Source: Sandaracinaceae bacterium (GTDB lineage: Bacteria; Myxococcota_A; Polyangia; Polyangiales; JAFGIB01). Taken from it: a DNA stretch of 64,000 bases. The number at the start of each line of letters is the position of its first letter. Position 1 is the first letter of the stretch. Below are positions 48,458 to 60,444 of this stretch, piece by piece. The position numbers were made by a program, and so were the translations under genes. A model generated the notes under the pieces. It worked only from the letters and a program-made list of their open reading frames with translations, was not told the DNA's origin and did no database searches. The stretch lies in assembly GCA_017881055.1 (NCBI GenBank), contig JADGRF010000116.1, forward strand, positions 1-64,000, in the 5' to 3' direction.

Positions 48458-50092
48458 TCAGCGAAACGCCGCCGGAATCTTGAGCTCGCTGCGCGCGGTC
48501 TGCGTCGGCTGCGGTGCGACCTTGGCTTTGGCGGTGCCACCAGCCGGTGTCGGACGCGACAAGCGCAGCTCGACATCGGAAGGCTCTGCGAACGAGAGCG
48601 TCCGCACGGCCGAGAGCGTGCCCGCCTTGGCATGCAGGGTGATGTCTTGGTCCCGCGGCACTAAGAACGCACACGGAGTCGCGCGGCAGACCTCACCCAT
48701 ACCGTCCACGTTCACGCTTGCTCCGTTCGGCTGGGTGCGCAACCGCACCTCGACTTGCTCGATTGCGCCCGTGGCAACAGGCGCGCGTGCCTTCGCCGTT
48801 TCAACGATTGCAGCTGACGGCGGTTGCGCGGCGGTGAGCGCGCTAGCCGCTACCGGCTTCGGCAGCTCCGTGACGCGCGGAGCCTCTACCGTCTCGGCGC
48901 GCGGCCACACCAGCGCAACCACGATGGCGCTCGCGGCGAGCACCGAGGCGCTCACGACCCAACGCCGATCGGGCAGGCGAAAGCGCGCGGTCGAGACGCG
49001 GGCCTTGCTCTCCACTGGCGCAGTGCTCGTCTGCAACGCCGCCGGCGGTGGTGGTGGCGCCGAGCGTGCCCATTCCGGCGGCACGTGCGACGCACGCGAC
49101 TCGGCCGGGCCCAGATACGGCAGCTCCGGCACCGAGCGCAGATCGTTCATCATGTCGTCCATGGTCTGGTAGCGACGCCCGGGATCTTTCTCCAGCGCGC
49201 GCGCCACCACCCGTGACAGCTCGGGGCTGACGCGCGTTCCAGGATTCACCGAGCGCAGATCCGGCACCGTGTCATGCCCGTGCTTGGACAGCACTTCCAT
49301 GAAGTTGTCGCCTTCGAACGGCACGCGACCGGTCAGCAGCTCGTACAGGATGATCCCGAGCGCATAGATGTCGACGCGATGATCGAGCGACTTCCCACCG
49401 GCGTGCTCCGGGCTCATGTACTCGGGCGTGCCGAAGATCATGCCCGTGCGCGTCAGCTTGCGGCCGCCGAGCGTCTCGATGTCGCTCATCTTCGCGACGC
49501 CGAAGTCCACGACCTTCACGAAGTCCTGCTGACCTTCGCGCTCGATCAAGTAGATGTTCTCCGGCTTGAGATCGCGGTGGATGATGTTCTTCCTGTGCGC
49601 CGCGCCGAGCGCCTTGCCCACCTGGTACACGATCATGGTGGCGCGGGCAGGTGCGAGCGCACACTCGCGCGAAAGCACGTCCGCGAGGTCCTCGCCGTGC
49701 AGCATCTCCATCACGATGTAACTGGAGCGAGCCGGCGTCTCGCCGAAGTCCGAGACGTCGACGATGTTCGGGTGCCCGATGCGCGACGCGCTCTTGGCTT
49801 CCTGGCGAAAGCGCTCGACCACGTCCGGCCGGCGCGTGAAGCTCTCGCGCAGCACCTTGATCGCCACGCGCTTCTCGATCAGCACGTGCTCGGCCTCGTA
49901 GACCACGCCCATCCCGCCCTCGCCGATCGCGCGCAGGATGCGGTAGCGACCGTCCAGCGTCGTTCCGATCAACGGATCGACGCCGTTGAGATCGTTCATC
50001 TGCGAGATCGACGACAAGCGTGAGCCGTCGTCCGGGCAGAAGGTCTCTCCCGCTGCGAATTCGCGACCACAACCACGGCAGGTCTTGGTCAT
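48458..50092 (-). CDS. Ser/Thr protein kinase with N-terminal zinc ribbon and PEGA-like exterior domain
   Basis: A 544-residue Hanks-type kinase. The N-terminal zinc-ribbon (CRGCGREFAAGETFCPDDG, residues 5-23) is followed by the kinase core (P-loop IGEGGMGVVYEAEH, catalytic HRDLKPEN with Asp174, DFG at 196-198, MSPEH). A long Pro/Ala linker and a membrane segment (about 375-395, VVSASVLAASAIVVALVW) follow, then a PEGA-like domain (VRLRTQPNGASVNVDGMGEVCRATPCAFLV). It is a receptor-type regulator; target unknown. It is convergent with mutS2 and divergent from mutL, with the start at ATG 50092 giving the intact zinc ribbon. Confidence 0.92.
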   Translation of the reverse strand: MTKTCRGCGREFAAGETFCPDDGSRLSSISQMNDLNGVDPLIGTTLDGRYRILRAIGEGGMGVVYEAEHVLIEKRVAIKVLRESFTRRPDVVERFRQEAKSASRIGHPNIVDVSDFGETPARSSYIVMEMLHGEDLADVLSRECALAPARATMIVYQVGKALGAAHRKNIIHRDLKPENIYLIEREGQQDFVKVVDFGVAKMSDIETLGGRKLTRTGMIFGTPEYMSPEHAGGKSLDHRVDIYALGIILYELLTGRVPFEGDNFMEVLSKHGHDTVPDLRSVNPGTRVSPELSRVVARALEKDPGRRYQTMDDMMNDLRSVPELPYLGPAESRASHVPPEWARSAPPPPPAALQTSTAPVESKARVSTARFRLPDRRWVVSASVLAASAIVVALVWPRAETVEAPRVTELPKPVAASALTAAQPPSAAIVETAKARAPVATGAIEQVEVRLRTQPNGASVNVDGMGEVCRATPCAFLVPRDQDITLHAKAGTLSAVRTLSFAEPSDVELRLSRPTPAGGTAKAKVAPQPTQTARSELKIPAAFR

Positions 50093-50254
50093 GCCATGCA
50101 TCGAAAAGCTGAGCTGCAGCACGGTAGCCCAGCGCAACTCGGGGGGTCAATCAAACGCTGGCGGCGCAGATCACCCCACCTGGGATCCATGCGCCCTGGC
50201 AGCGGTAAGCCAGAATACCTTGGAAAAACGAACCCGTTTGCTAGCGTGACCGTG

Positions 50255-52081
50255 GTGACGCTGCGCATTCAGATTCTGCCGGGCGACCTGGCCGACCAGA
50301 TCGCCGCTGGCGAGGTGGTCGAGCGACCCGCCAGCGTCGTGAAGGAGCTGGTCGAGAACGCCATCGACGCAGGTGCCCGCCGCGTCGACGTGGACGTGGC
50401 CGACGGCGGGCAAAGCTTGATCCGCGTGAGCGATGACGGCAGCGGCATGGAGCGCGCCGATGCCCTGCTGAGCGTGCAGCGCCACGCCACGAGTAAGCTG
50501 CGCTCGCGCGACGACCTGTTCGCGATTCACACCCTGGGCTTTCGCGGTGAGGCGCTGCCCTCGATCGCCTCGGTCTCGCGCTTCTCGCTGATCACGCGAT
50601 CGGAAGAGTTTTCGATCGAACCGCGCGCGGGCACGCGCATCACGGTCGACGGTGGCTCGCCGCCGGTCGCAAGCGACGAAGGGTGCGCAAAGGGCACGCG
50701 CGTCGAAGTGCGGGATCTCTTCTACAACGTACCCGCGCGCCTGAAGTTCTTGAAGTCGAAGGCGACTGAAGGCGGACACGTGGCGAGCGTGTGTCTGCGC
50801 GCCGCGCTCGCGCACCACGAGCTGACGATCCAGCTGCGGCGCGACGGTCGGCTCGCACAAGAGTTTCTGCGCGCCAGCGATCCGATGCAGCGCGTGCAGG
50901 CGGTGTTCGCCGACGAGAAGCTCGCTACCTACGAGGGCAGCTTCGAAGGCGCGCGCGTGCTCGCCGCGCTCGGTGCGCCCGAGCGCGCACGCTCTGGCAG
51001 CGCGCAGCTGCACCTCTACGTAAACCGACGGCCGGTACGCGACACAGCGCTCAGCCGAGCGATTTCCTACGCCTACGGCAGCGTACTGCCGCCCGGCCGC
51101 TATCCGTTCGGGGTCGTGTACTTGGAGGTCGATCCGAGCGAGGTCGACGTGAACGTGCACCCGCAAAAGCTGGAGGTGCGTTTCGCGCGCGGCCGTGCGC
51201 TGCTCGACGCACTGACACGCTTTCTCGCGAAGGCCCTTGGCACCTCGGCGTTCAGCGGTCCGGCATCACGCGGCGGGAGCTACTGGCAAGCGCGGCTATC
51301 GCCGGCGATCGCGGGCCCAGCGGCCACGCCCGGCCTTGGCTATCTGCAACCAGCAGCGGCCGCAGCCATCAGCGGCGGAACGACGTCTACTGCCGGCGAC
51401 CCAACTGACGCAGCAGACCCGTGGCAGCTCGACGGGTCGCGTGGCGCGGCCGGCGATCGTGTGAGCGACGCGGCCAGCCCCCCCCTGATCGGCGCGCGGG
51501 GCTTCTTCGGTTCGCTCCGGCCGCTCGGCCAAGCCCAGCGCATGTTCTTGATCTGCGAAGGTCACGACGCCCTCTACGTGCTCGACCAGCACGCGGCAGA
51601 CGAACGCGTTCGCTTCGATAGTCTGCGTCGCGCGCATCTCGCGCGGGAAGTGCGCGTGCAGGTGCTGCTGTTTCCCGAGCGCATGGAGTGCAGCGAGATC
51701 GAGGCGCAAGCCGTGGAAGACCATCATCAAGAGCTCGCTGCGCTAGGCCTGCCGTGCTCGCGCCTCGGCCCAACGACCGTGGCCATCATGGGCGTGCCGG
51801 CGCTGCTCACACGCGCCACGCCGACGCGCCTGCTGCGCGACGTGCTCACCGAGCTTGCCCACGCCGGTGAGCGCGCGTTCTCGGACGCGATCGACATGGC
51901 GCTCGCCACGATGGCCTGCCACGGCGCGATCCGGGCGGGCGACGCACTCGACCCTCAGGAGATCGCCGAGCTGCTGCGCTCCCTGGACGAAGTCTCCGAC
52001 TTTCAGGGTCACTGCCCCCACGGTCGCCCGATCGTGTGCACCTTGCCCTTTCGCGAGCTAGAGCACCGCCTCGGTCGCTGA
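50255..52081 (+). CDS. mutL: DNA mismatch repair protein MutL
   Basis: A 608-residue GHKL ATPase of mismatch repair. The N-terminal segment DLADQIAAGEVVERPASVVKELVENAIDAGA, DDGSGM, and GFRGEALPSIASVS are canonical. The C-terminal region carries DQHAADERVRFDSL (endonuclease motif DQHA-x2-E-x4-E with the last Glu replaced by Asp), ACHGAIRAGDALDPQEI and CPHGRP, so it likely nicks DNA. The start is uncertain: GTGs at 50246, 50252 and 50255 are possible and none has a good ribosome binding site. 50255 places homology nearest to the start. The linker (about 340-440) is Gly/Ala-rich. Confidence 0.93.
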   Translation: MTLRIQILPGDLADQIAAGEVVERPASVVKELVENAIDAGARRVDVDVADGGQSLIRVSDDGSGMERADALLSVQRHATSKLRSRDDLFAIHTLGFRGEALPSIASVSRFSLITRSEEFSIEPRAGTRITVDGGSPPVASDEGCAKGTRVEVRDLFYNVPARLKFLKSKATEGGHVASVCLRAALAHHELTIQLRRDGRLAQEFLRASDPMQRVQAVFADEKLATYEGSFEGARVLAALGAPERARSGSAQLHLYVNRRPVRDTALSRAISYAYGSVLPPGRYPFGVVYLEVDPSEVDVNVHPQKLEVRFARGRALLDALTRFLAKALGTSAFSGPASRGGSYWQARLSPAIAGPAATPGLGYLQPAAAAAISGGTTSTAGDPTDAADPWQLDGSRGAAGDRVSDAASPPLIGARGFFGSLRPLGQAQRMFLICEGHDALYVLDQHAADERVRFDSLRRAHLAREVRVQVLLFPERMECSEIEAQAVEDHHQELAALGLPCSRLGPTTVAIMGVPALLTRATPTRLLRDVLTELAHAGERAFSDAIDMALATMACHGAIRAGDALDPQEIAELLRSLDEVSDFQGHCPHGRPIVCTLPFRELEHRLGR

Positions 52082-52106
52082 TGATCTCCGACCGCGCGCC
52101 CCCCCC

Positions 52107-53042
52107 GTGAACGACCACCCGCTCAGACCGATCGTGATCGTCGGCCCCACCGGCGTAGGCAAGACCCAGGTCGCGCTGGAGCTAGCGCGCCGCCTCGATG
52201 GCGAGTTGATCGGCGCCGACAGCGTGCAGGTGTACCGTGGTTTCGACATCGGCTCGGCCAAGCCGTCGCGCGCCGAGCTCGGGCACGTCGTGCACCACCT
52301 GATCGACATCGCGGACGCCGAAGAGCCGCTCGATGCAGCGCGCTATGCCGCGCTCGCGAGCACGGCTACCGAGGAAGTCAGCGCGCGCGGGCATGTGCCG
52401 ATCGTGGTGGGCGGCACCGGCTTGTGGCTGCGAGCGCTGCTGCGCGGCCTTTTGGCGGCGCCGCCCGTGGACAAAGACCTGCGTGCCACGCTGGAGCGCA
52501 GGTGGGACGAGCGCGGCCCGGTCGAGATGCACGCGCAGCTGTCACGCGTCGATCCGCAGAGCGCGACGCGCATTCACATGAACGACAAGCTGCGCGTGGT
52601 GCGCGCGCTCGAGGTCTACGAGCAAACAGGTCGCGCGCTGGGCGCGCTGCGTGCCGAGCATGCCCTGGGCGAGCCTCGCTACGCCGACCTGACCGTGCTG
52701 CTCGACGTGCCCGACGTGCATTACGCCGAACTCATTCGGGAGCGCACACGGCGCATGTTCGAGCAAGGCCTGCTCGAGGAAGTGGCTGGCCTCGTGCGCA
52801 AGCATGGCGCTGAAGTTCGGCCGCTGCAGTCGGTCGGCTACCGGCAGGTGGTCGACGAGCTCGCCACGGGCGTTCCGCGCGAAGTCACGGTCGAGCAGAT
52901 CGTGCGCGCGACCAACGTCTACGCGCGCAGGCAGCGCACCTGGTGGAAAAGTGACCCCGGTGTGCAGCTGCGCATCACGGCCCAGCAGGCGCTCGACGCG
53001 GACCACGAAGCGATCTTCGTGCGCCATGCGCGCCGCGCCTAG
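52107..53042 (+). CDS. miaA: tRNA dimethylallyltransferase
   Basis: A 311-residue enzyme adding an isopentenyl group to A37 of tRNAs that read UNN codons. P-loop GPTGVGKTQVALELA, DSVQVYRGFDIGSAKPS, VGGTGLWLRALLRGLL, and the DNDKLR-equivalent MNDKLRVVRALEVYEQTG are present. The C-terminal LQSVGYRQVVDEL and ARRQRTWWKSD finish the fold. GTG 52107 is the start, 26 bases after mutL; the two are likely co-transcribed, as is common. Convergent with the FHA/sigma-54 regulator. Confidence 0.94.
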   Translation: MNDHPLRPIVIVGPTGVGKTQVALELARRLDGELIGADSVQVYRGFDIGSAKPSRAELGHVVHHLIDIADAEEPLDAARYAALASTATEEVSARGHVPIVVGGTGLWLRALLRGLLAAPPVDKDLRATLERRWDERGPVEMHAQLSRVDPQSATRIHMNDKLRVVRALEVYEQTGRALGALRAEHALGEPRYADLTVLLDVPDVHYAELIRERTRRMFEQGLLEEVAGLVRKHGAEVRPLQSVGYRQVVDELATGVPREVTVEQIVRATNVYARRQRTWWKSDPGVQLRITAQQALDADHEAIFVRHARRA

Positions 53043-53050
53043 GTCACCCG

Positions 53051-54607
<1,557 letters not shown>

Positions 54608-54713
54608 GCGCGGCACATCGGCCGCCGAATCCGCCAGTTGCGGCGCGCGAATTCCGGTCCGGGCGTGTGGCTGTGCCTTGAATCGACCCGCCCGCACGGA
54701 TAAGGTCGCGCCC

Positions 54714-55814
54714 GTGTCAGACGCCGCTCTTCGCCGAACATCCCTATACGAACAGCATGTCGCCCTCGGGGGTCGCATGGTCCCCTTCGCCGGCTGGGAG
54801 ATGCCGGTGCAATACAAAGGCGTGACGCGCGAGCACGAAGCCGTGCGCAGCGCAGTCGGCCTGTTCGATGTCTCCCACATGGGCGAGCTGTTCTTCGAGG
54901 GCGCCGGCGCTGCAGGCTGTATTGACAGGCTGGTAAGCAACGACATCGCGCACCTGCCTATCGGCAAAGCCATCTACACCGTCGCGTGCAACGAGCGCGG
55001 CACGATCCTCGACGACTTGATCGTCTACCGCTTGGCCGCCGAGCGCTTCATGGTCGTGTGCAACGCATCGAACCGCGACAAGATGTCGGCGCACTTCGCA
55101 GCGCGCTTCTCGGGCTGCACGTTCCAAGACCGCTCGGCTCAAACCGCGCTGCTCGCGCTGCAAGGTCCGCGAGCCGTCTCCGTGGTGCGCGAGCTCGGCG
55201 CCCCCGCGCAGTTGGTCGACCTGCCGCGCTTCGGCGTCGTCGAGACCACGCTCGCGGGCGTGCCGCTGACAGCTGCGCGTACCGGCTACACAGGCGAAGA
55301 CGGCTTCGAGCTGTTCTGCGCGTGGAACGATGCGCCGCGCCTGTGGTCCACGCTGCTCACGGCCGGTGCTGCCCACGGCATCGAGCCGATCGGCCTCGGC
55401 GCGCGCGACACGCTGCGCCTCGAATGCCGCATGTCGCTGTACGGCCACGAAATCGACGAAACCACCAACCCCTTCGAAGCCGGGCTCGGCTGGGCGGTCA
55501 AGCTCGACAAGGGCCCCTTCCTCGGGCGCGACGCGCTGCTCGCTGTGAGAGCGGCACCGTTGCCCCGCAAGCTGGTCGGCTTCGAGATGGTCGGCCGCGG
55601 CATCGCGCGCCAGGGCTACCCCTTGCTCGACGCGAGCGGCGCGCCGGTTGGCGTCGTCACGAGCGGCTCCCCCAGCCTCAGTACGGGCAAGAACGTGGGG
55701 CTCGGCTACGTGCCAAGCGCGCTGACTGCGATCGGAACCCCCATCGGCGTCGAGATTCGCGGTAAAGTGATCGAAGCAAAAGTCTGCACCACGCCCTTCT
55801 ACAAGCGCGGGTAG
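54714..55814 (+). CDS. gcvT: Glycine cleavage system T protein (aminomethyltransferase)
   Basis: A 366-residue enzyme that transfers a methylene group from lipoyl-bound aminomethyl to tetrahydrofolate, releasing ammonia. The N-terminal segment RRTSLYEQHVALGGRMVPFAGWEMPVQYKGV, VGLFDVSHMGEL, and the C-terminal TTNPFEAGLGWAVKLDK, GYPLLDASG and KVCTTPFYKRG are canonical. GTG 54714 has AAGG nine bases upstream. It is followed by gcvH; gcvP is not in the window. The gene is divergent from the FHA regulator. Confidence 0.95.
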   Translation: MSDAALRRTSLYEQHVALGGRMVPFAGWEMPVQYKGVTREHEAVRSAVGLFDVSHMGELFFEGAGAAGCIDRLVSNDIAHLPIGKAIYTVACNERGTILDDLIVYRLAAERFMVVCNASNRDKMSAHFAARFSGCTFQDRSAQTALLALQGPRAVSVVRELGAPAQLVDLPRFGVVETTLAGVPLTAARTGYTGEDGFELFCAWNDAPRLWSTLLTAGAAHGIEPIGLGARDTLRLECRMSLYGHEIDETTNPFEAGLGWAVKLDKGPFLGRDALLAVRAAPLPRKLVGFEMVGRGIARQGYPLLDASGAPVGVVTSGSPSLSTGKNVGLGYVPSALTAIGTPIGVEIRGKVIEAKVCTTPFYKRG

Positions 55815-55836
55815 CAAACCCGAGAGAATCAAAGCG

Positions 55837-56229
55837 ATGGCGAACTATCCGGCGGATCTACGGTTCACGAAAGACCATGAGTGGGCGCGACGCGAAGGCG
55901 ACAACGTGCGCATCGGCATCACGTCGTTCGCAGTCGATCAGCTCGGTGACGTCACGCTCGTGGATCTGCCCGCCACGGGTACGCAGCTGACGGCTGCGAA
56001 GCACTTCGGCGACATCGAGTCGGTGAAGGCCGTGAGCGAGCTGTTCGCGCCGCTGGGCGGTGAAGTGCTCGAGAGCAACGCCGCGCTGGCCGACCACCCC
56101 GAGCTGGTGAACGAGTCCCCCTACGACAAGGGTTGGATGTTGCTGATCCGCCCCAAAAGCCCCACAGAGCTCGACAAGCTGTTCGACGCAGCGGCGTACG
56201 AAGCGTTCCTCGGCACGCTCGATCACTGA
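55837..56229 (+). CDS. gcvH: Glycine cleavage system H protein
   Basis: A 130-residue lipoylated carrier protein. KDHEWARREGDNVRIGITSFAVDQLGDVTLVDLP is followed by the lipoate attachment DIESVKAVSELFAPLGGEV (Lys64) and NESPYDKGWMLLIRPK. It carries aminomethyl groups between GcvP, GcvT and the dihydrolipoyl dehydrogenase. It starts 22 bases after gcvT and is followed two bases later by a membrane protein GTG. Confidence 0.97.
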   Translation: MANYPADLRFTKDHEWARREGDNVRIGITSFAVDQLGDVTLVDLPATGTQLTAAKHFGDIESVKAVSELFAPLGGEVLESNAALADHPELVNESPYDKGWMLLIRPKSPTELDKLFDAAAYEAFLGTLDH

Positions 56230-56231
56230 AC

Positions 56232-57242
56232 GTGGTGCCCGACGCCCCAGCTTCCGACGCTGCTGACGCGCCCTCCGTGTCCGACTCGCGTGCGGCACGC
56301 GCACGGACCAAGAAGCGGGTAATCATCGCGGCTCAGGTCGTGCTGACGCTCGGCGTGTTCGCGTACCTGTTCTCGATCACCGACGTGCCCACGCTGCTGG
56401 CTGCGTTCCAAAAGTCACCGGGCTACTGCATCCCCGCCGCCATCGCCGCGTTGCTCGCGCTGCTCGGGGTCGCTGCCGTGCGCTGGCGCCTGTTGTTCAC
56501 CGCATACGGAGCCAGTGCGCCGCCGCGCATGGCGTTGCTTTTGCGCCTGCAGCTCGTCGGCCTCTTCTACAACATGTTGCCCGGAGCGGTCGGCGGCGAC
56601 ATCGTGCGCGGCGTCGTCTCGCGCGACGCGTTCGGCGAGCGCGGTCTGAGCGCGGGCCTGGCGATCGTGCTGATCGAACGCCTCCTGGGCCTGACCGGCC
56701 TGATGCTGCTCGTGCTGACGGTGCTAACGGTGCACCCCATGCCCGCGCTGCATCTACCCTGGCCGTTCCTGGCGCTCGGCATCGCAGCGGGCCTCGGAGC
56801 CGTGGGCGCGATCGCGCTCGGCCGCCGACTTGCAAACATTCTGCCCGGCAAGCTCGGCGAGCTGGCCGCCTCGTTGCCCGAGCTCTCGAACCCGTTCGCG
56901 TTCCTCGGTGCGGTGGCGTTGTCTGCGCTCGGCCAAGGGTTGGTAGGCCTGGTCGGGCACATCGCGATCGCGCCACTTGCACCGGAGGTCACGCTCGCCG
57001 ACTCGCTGGTGCTCTCGCCGATCTCGTTTGCCGCGATCTTCTTCCCGTTCACGGTCGCCGGCGCAGGCACGCGCGACGCCGCCATGATCGCGCTCTACGG
57101 CCTGCTCGGCGTGCCGCGCCCGGTGGTGCTGTCGGCCTCGCTGGAGATCTTGTTTTCGTACCTGCTCGTGGCCTCGCTCGGCGGCCTGCTCTCGACCGTG
57201 ACGCCTCTGCGCGCGCAGCCAACCGCTGCGCAGAAGTCCTGA
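56232..57242 (+). CDS. Flippase-like multi-pass membrane protein (UPF0104/YbhN family)
   Basis: A 336-residue protein with about eight hydrophobic segments and a 30-residue charged N-terminal region. The family is recognised by the segment LLRLQLVGLFYNMLPGAVGGDIVRGVVSRDAFG and the later FAAIFFPFTVAGAGTRDAAMIALYGLLG. Members include the membrane domain of lysylphosphatidylglycerol synthase and putative lipid or glycolipid transporters. The substrate is unknown. GTG 56232 (or 56235) starts two bases after gcvH, so it is probably co-transcribed with gcvTH despite an unrelated predicted role. Confidence 0.82.
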   Translation: MVPDAPASDAADAPSVSDSRAARARTKKRVIIAAQVVLTLGVFAYLFSITDVPTLLAAFQKSPGYCIPAAIAALLALLGVAAVRWRLLFTAYGASAPPRMALLLRLQLVGLFYNMLPGAVGGDIVRGVVSRDAFGERGLSAGLAIVLIERLLGLTGLMLLVLTVLTVHPMPALHLPWPFLALGIAAGLGAVGAIALGRRLANILPGKLGELAASLPELSNPFAFLGAVALSALGQGLVGLVGHIAIAPLAPEVTLADSLVLSPISFAAIFFPFTVAGAGTRDAAMIALYGLLGVPRPVVLSASLEILFSYLLVASLGGLLSTVTPLRAQPTAAQKS

Positions 57243-57281
57243 CACCTCGGCAAGCGTGCGCGCTTTTGCTATCGTGCAGCG

Positions 57282-57536
57282 GTGCCGAAGCACCCCAAGC
57301 AGACTGCTCGCGCGACGAAGCCGGCTACGAAAGTCGTGAAGAAGCCCGCAAAGAAGCCGGCCGCGCGCAACCCGCGCCCAACAAAAGCAAAGCTCGATCC
57401 GCGCGTCGTGGCCGCGATCAGCCTCGCGCTCGCCGCCGAGGACGAGCTAGCCGCGCGCGCAGCGTCGAGCGAGCCAAGCGCCTGGGCCCTGGCCGGTCGC
57501 ATTCGGCGCATGCAAACTACCGTCACGCGCGCGTGA
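57282..57536 (+). CDS. Small Lys/Ala-rich protein, candidate carboxylase accessory (epsilon-like) subunit
   Basis: An 84-residue protein. The N-terminal half is a Lys/Pro/Ala-rich tail (TKPATKVVKKPAKKPAARNP), probably disordered. The C-terminal half LDPRVVAAISLALAAEDELAAR...SAWALAGRIRRMQTTV resembles the short C-terminal segment of OadG-type and related small subunits of biotin-dependent decarboxylases and carboxylases, which end in '...WalAGR...M'. Its place beside the biotin carrier (convergent) and near the carboxyltransferase supports this. A function is inferred, not shown. GTG 57282 lacks a strong ribosome binding site. Confidence 0.5.
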   Translation: MPKHPKQTARATKPATKVVKKPAKKPAARNPRPTKAKLDPRVVAAISLALAAEDELAARAASSEPSAWALAGRIRRMQTTVTRA

Positions 57537-57576
57537 GCTCAGCGAGCGCTCACAGCTGTGCCGCTGACCCGCTGCG

Positions 57577-57996
57577 TCACACGCGCACGCGTGCCAAGAG
57601 CGCGCCCTGCAGCACGGTCGTGCCAGGCTTCACGGCAAGCTCGTCGACCACGCCATCAGCCGGCGCACCGAGCGTGTTCTCCATCTTCATCGCATCGAGC
57701 ACGAGCAGCGGCTGACCACGCACGACCTGATCACCGACCGAGGCCGCGTAGCGCAGGACGAGACCCGCCATCGGCGCACGCAGCTCGCCCGCAGCGCTCG
57801 AGACGCGCGCAGAGCTACGCGCTTGTGCACCGAGCGCACTGACCGCAGCGGCTACCTTCACAGGCGCCGTCGCAACCTGCGCATGCTCCACGCGATAGCG
57901 CGCGCCGTTCACGCTCACGTCCGCGTGATCGCCGTAGCGCGCGTGCACGTCGACCTCGAACGCTTGCCCTTCGATCACGAAACGGTGCTTGGCCAA
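57577..57996 (-). CDS. Biotin carboxyl carrier protein/domain of an acyl-CoA carboxylase
   Basis: A 139-residue biotinyl protein. The attachment motif LDAMKMEN has Lys104, within the hammerhead domain [42 protein letters not shown]. The N-terminal beta region ([34 protein letters not shown]) is like that of propionyl-CoA carboxylase carriers. The start is probably TTG 57996, because GGAGGA lies about five bases upstream. An in-frame ATG at 58032 lacks a ribosome binding site. It is encoded divergently from the carboxyltransferase gene at 58123 and convergently to the small protein at 57282. Confidence 0.9.
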   Translation of the reverse strand: MAKHRFVIEGQAFEVDVHARYGDHADVSVNGARYRVEHAQVATAPVKVAAAVSALGAQARSSARVSSAAGELRAPMAGLVLRYAASVGDQVVRGQPLLVLDAMKMENTLGAPADGVVDELAVKPGTTVLQGALLARVRV

Positions 57997-58122
57997 GGCC
58001 GCTCCTCCATCCGAAACGCGACGATGCGGCATGTGTGCAGCGCCCGCAAGTGCGAACCGCGACGCGTCAAGCGCGAGCCCGCCCCTTTTCCTGACGCGCG
58101 CTATCGGCTACTCCTTTTCGCC

Positions 58123-59694
<1,572 letters not shown>

Positions 59695-59701
59695 AGCTCC
59701 G

Positions 59702-59726
59702 GCCGGCGATCAAGCGATCTGCCGGC
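59702..59726 (+). terminator. Candidate hairpin terminator of the carboxyltransferase gene
   Basis: GCCGGC-GATC (59702-59711) pairs with GATC-T-GCCGGC (59716-59726) around AAGC, with one bulged T. There is no following T-run, so an intrinsic terminator is not certain. Confidence 0.4.
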
Positions 59727-60077
59727 ACCTTGCGTCACCCGTGACGCGATCTGCGCTGCTTGCGCGAAACTCTGCCCAAGTTTCACCGCCCAGGCGCTGA
59801 ACTGCAGCGCCAGCGCAATTACGCGCGCGGCGATCGCGACTACGCCGTACCAATCGTGCACAGCGAAGAACACATGGTTAACGCTCTGCGCACATTCACC
59901 TCCGGAAGCCCTTGCACTCCACAAATTGGTGAGCGAAGCTATTTTTCGTCGACGTCACGTTGACAGCCGTGCTCCATCCGGATGGCAAGTTGAAGCCAAC
60001 GGAGCGAGCCGCCGGCGGTGCTCTGCAGGTGAACGAAGCGCCCCTGTTACATAACCGCGGACAGGCCCCGGGCATTC

Positions 60078-60103
60078 CGCGCAGTAGCCTTCGGCTCTGC
60101 GCG
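60078..60103. repeat. Hairpin repeat (minus orientation), perfect outer stem
   Basis: Outer stem CGCGCAG (60078-60084) pairs perfectly with CTGCGCG (60097-60103). Inner stem AGCC/GGCT encloses TTC, and a bulged T lies at 60085. Read on the minus strand it is the AGCC-GAA-GGCT-A element. The outer stem is unrelated in sequence to the other copies yet fully complementary. Confidence 0.75.
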
Positions 60104-60159
60104 TAGTTGCGATGTTTTCGAGATCCGCTTCGAACCGAGCCGAGCAGGTGGAGGCAGAG

Positions 60160-60444
60160 ATGCACTTGGAACCGAGCAATCGAGGCTCTGACATGCAGCG
60201 AATGACTTGGGACGAGATCTGTCAAAACAACGACCTACGCGGTCGCTGGATTGCCATGGACGAGTGCCAATACGACGAAGCCACCGGTCGAGCCACCGAA
60301 GGCCTCGTGGTCGACTCCGACGACGATCTGGCCGAGCTCTGCGCACGCATCCGCGAGTCCGACCGTACGAACTGCTCGATTCTGTTTGCCGGCGACGAGC
60401 ACAGCTCCTACCGCACGTCCCAGCCGCGCATGGCCGTGAACTAG
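60160..60444 (+). CDS. Conserved hypothetical small acidic protein
   Basis: A 94-residue protein (MHLEPSNRGSDMQRMTWDEI...). A ribosome binding site GGAGG lies five bases before ATG 60160. The core MTWDEICQNNDLRGRWIAMDECQYDEATGRATEGLVVDSDDDLAELCARIRESD looks like a compact alpha/beta domain with many acidic residues, and I recall similar myxobacterial proteins of unknown function. The single-copy gene ends in a stem-loop that contains its stop codon and the convergent gene's stop codon. Confidence 0.65.
   Translation: MHLEPSNRGSDMQRMTWDEICQNNDLRGRWIAMDECQYDEATGRATEGLVVDSDDDLAELCARIRESDRTNCSILFAGDEHSSYRTSQPRMAVN

Larger units (their letters stand above)
59695..60159. other. Intergenic region after the carboxyltransferase
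   Basis: The 465-base gap has no ORF I can support. It contains a GCCGGC/GATC hairpin right after the carboxyltransferase gene (59702-59726), and one copy of the hairpin repeat (60078-60103). Otherwise I see nothing in it. Confidence 0.5.

Noticed and set aside
48805-48830. Repeated TGCAGCTGAC-like words across the window (for example 30354, 31361, 48808)
   Set aside because: CAGCTG is favoured by codon and base composition here. The copies share no longer context or pairing and most lie inside genes, so I do not treat them as an element.
54608-54713. Glycine riboswitch before gcvT
   Set aside because: The 106-base region between the activator and gcvT is too short and lacks recognisable tandem aptamer elements.
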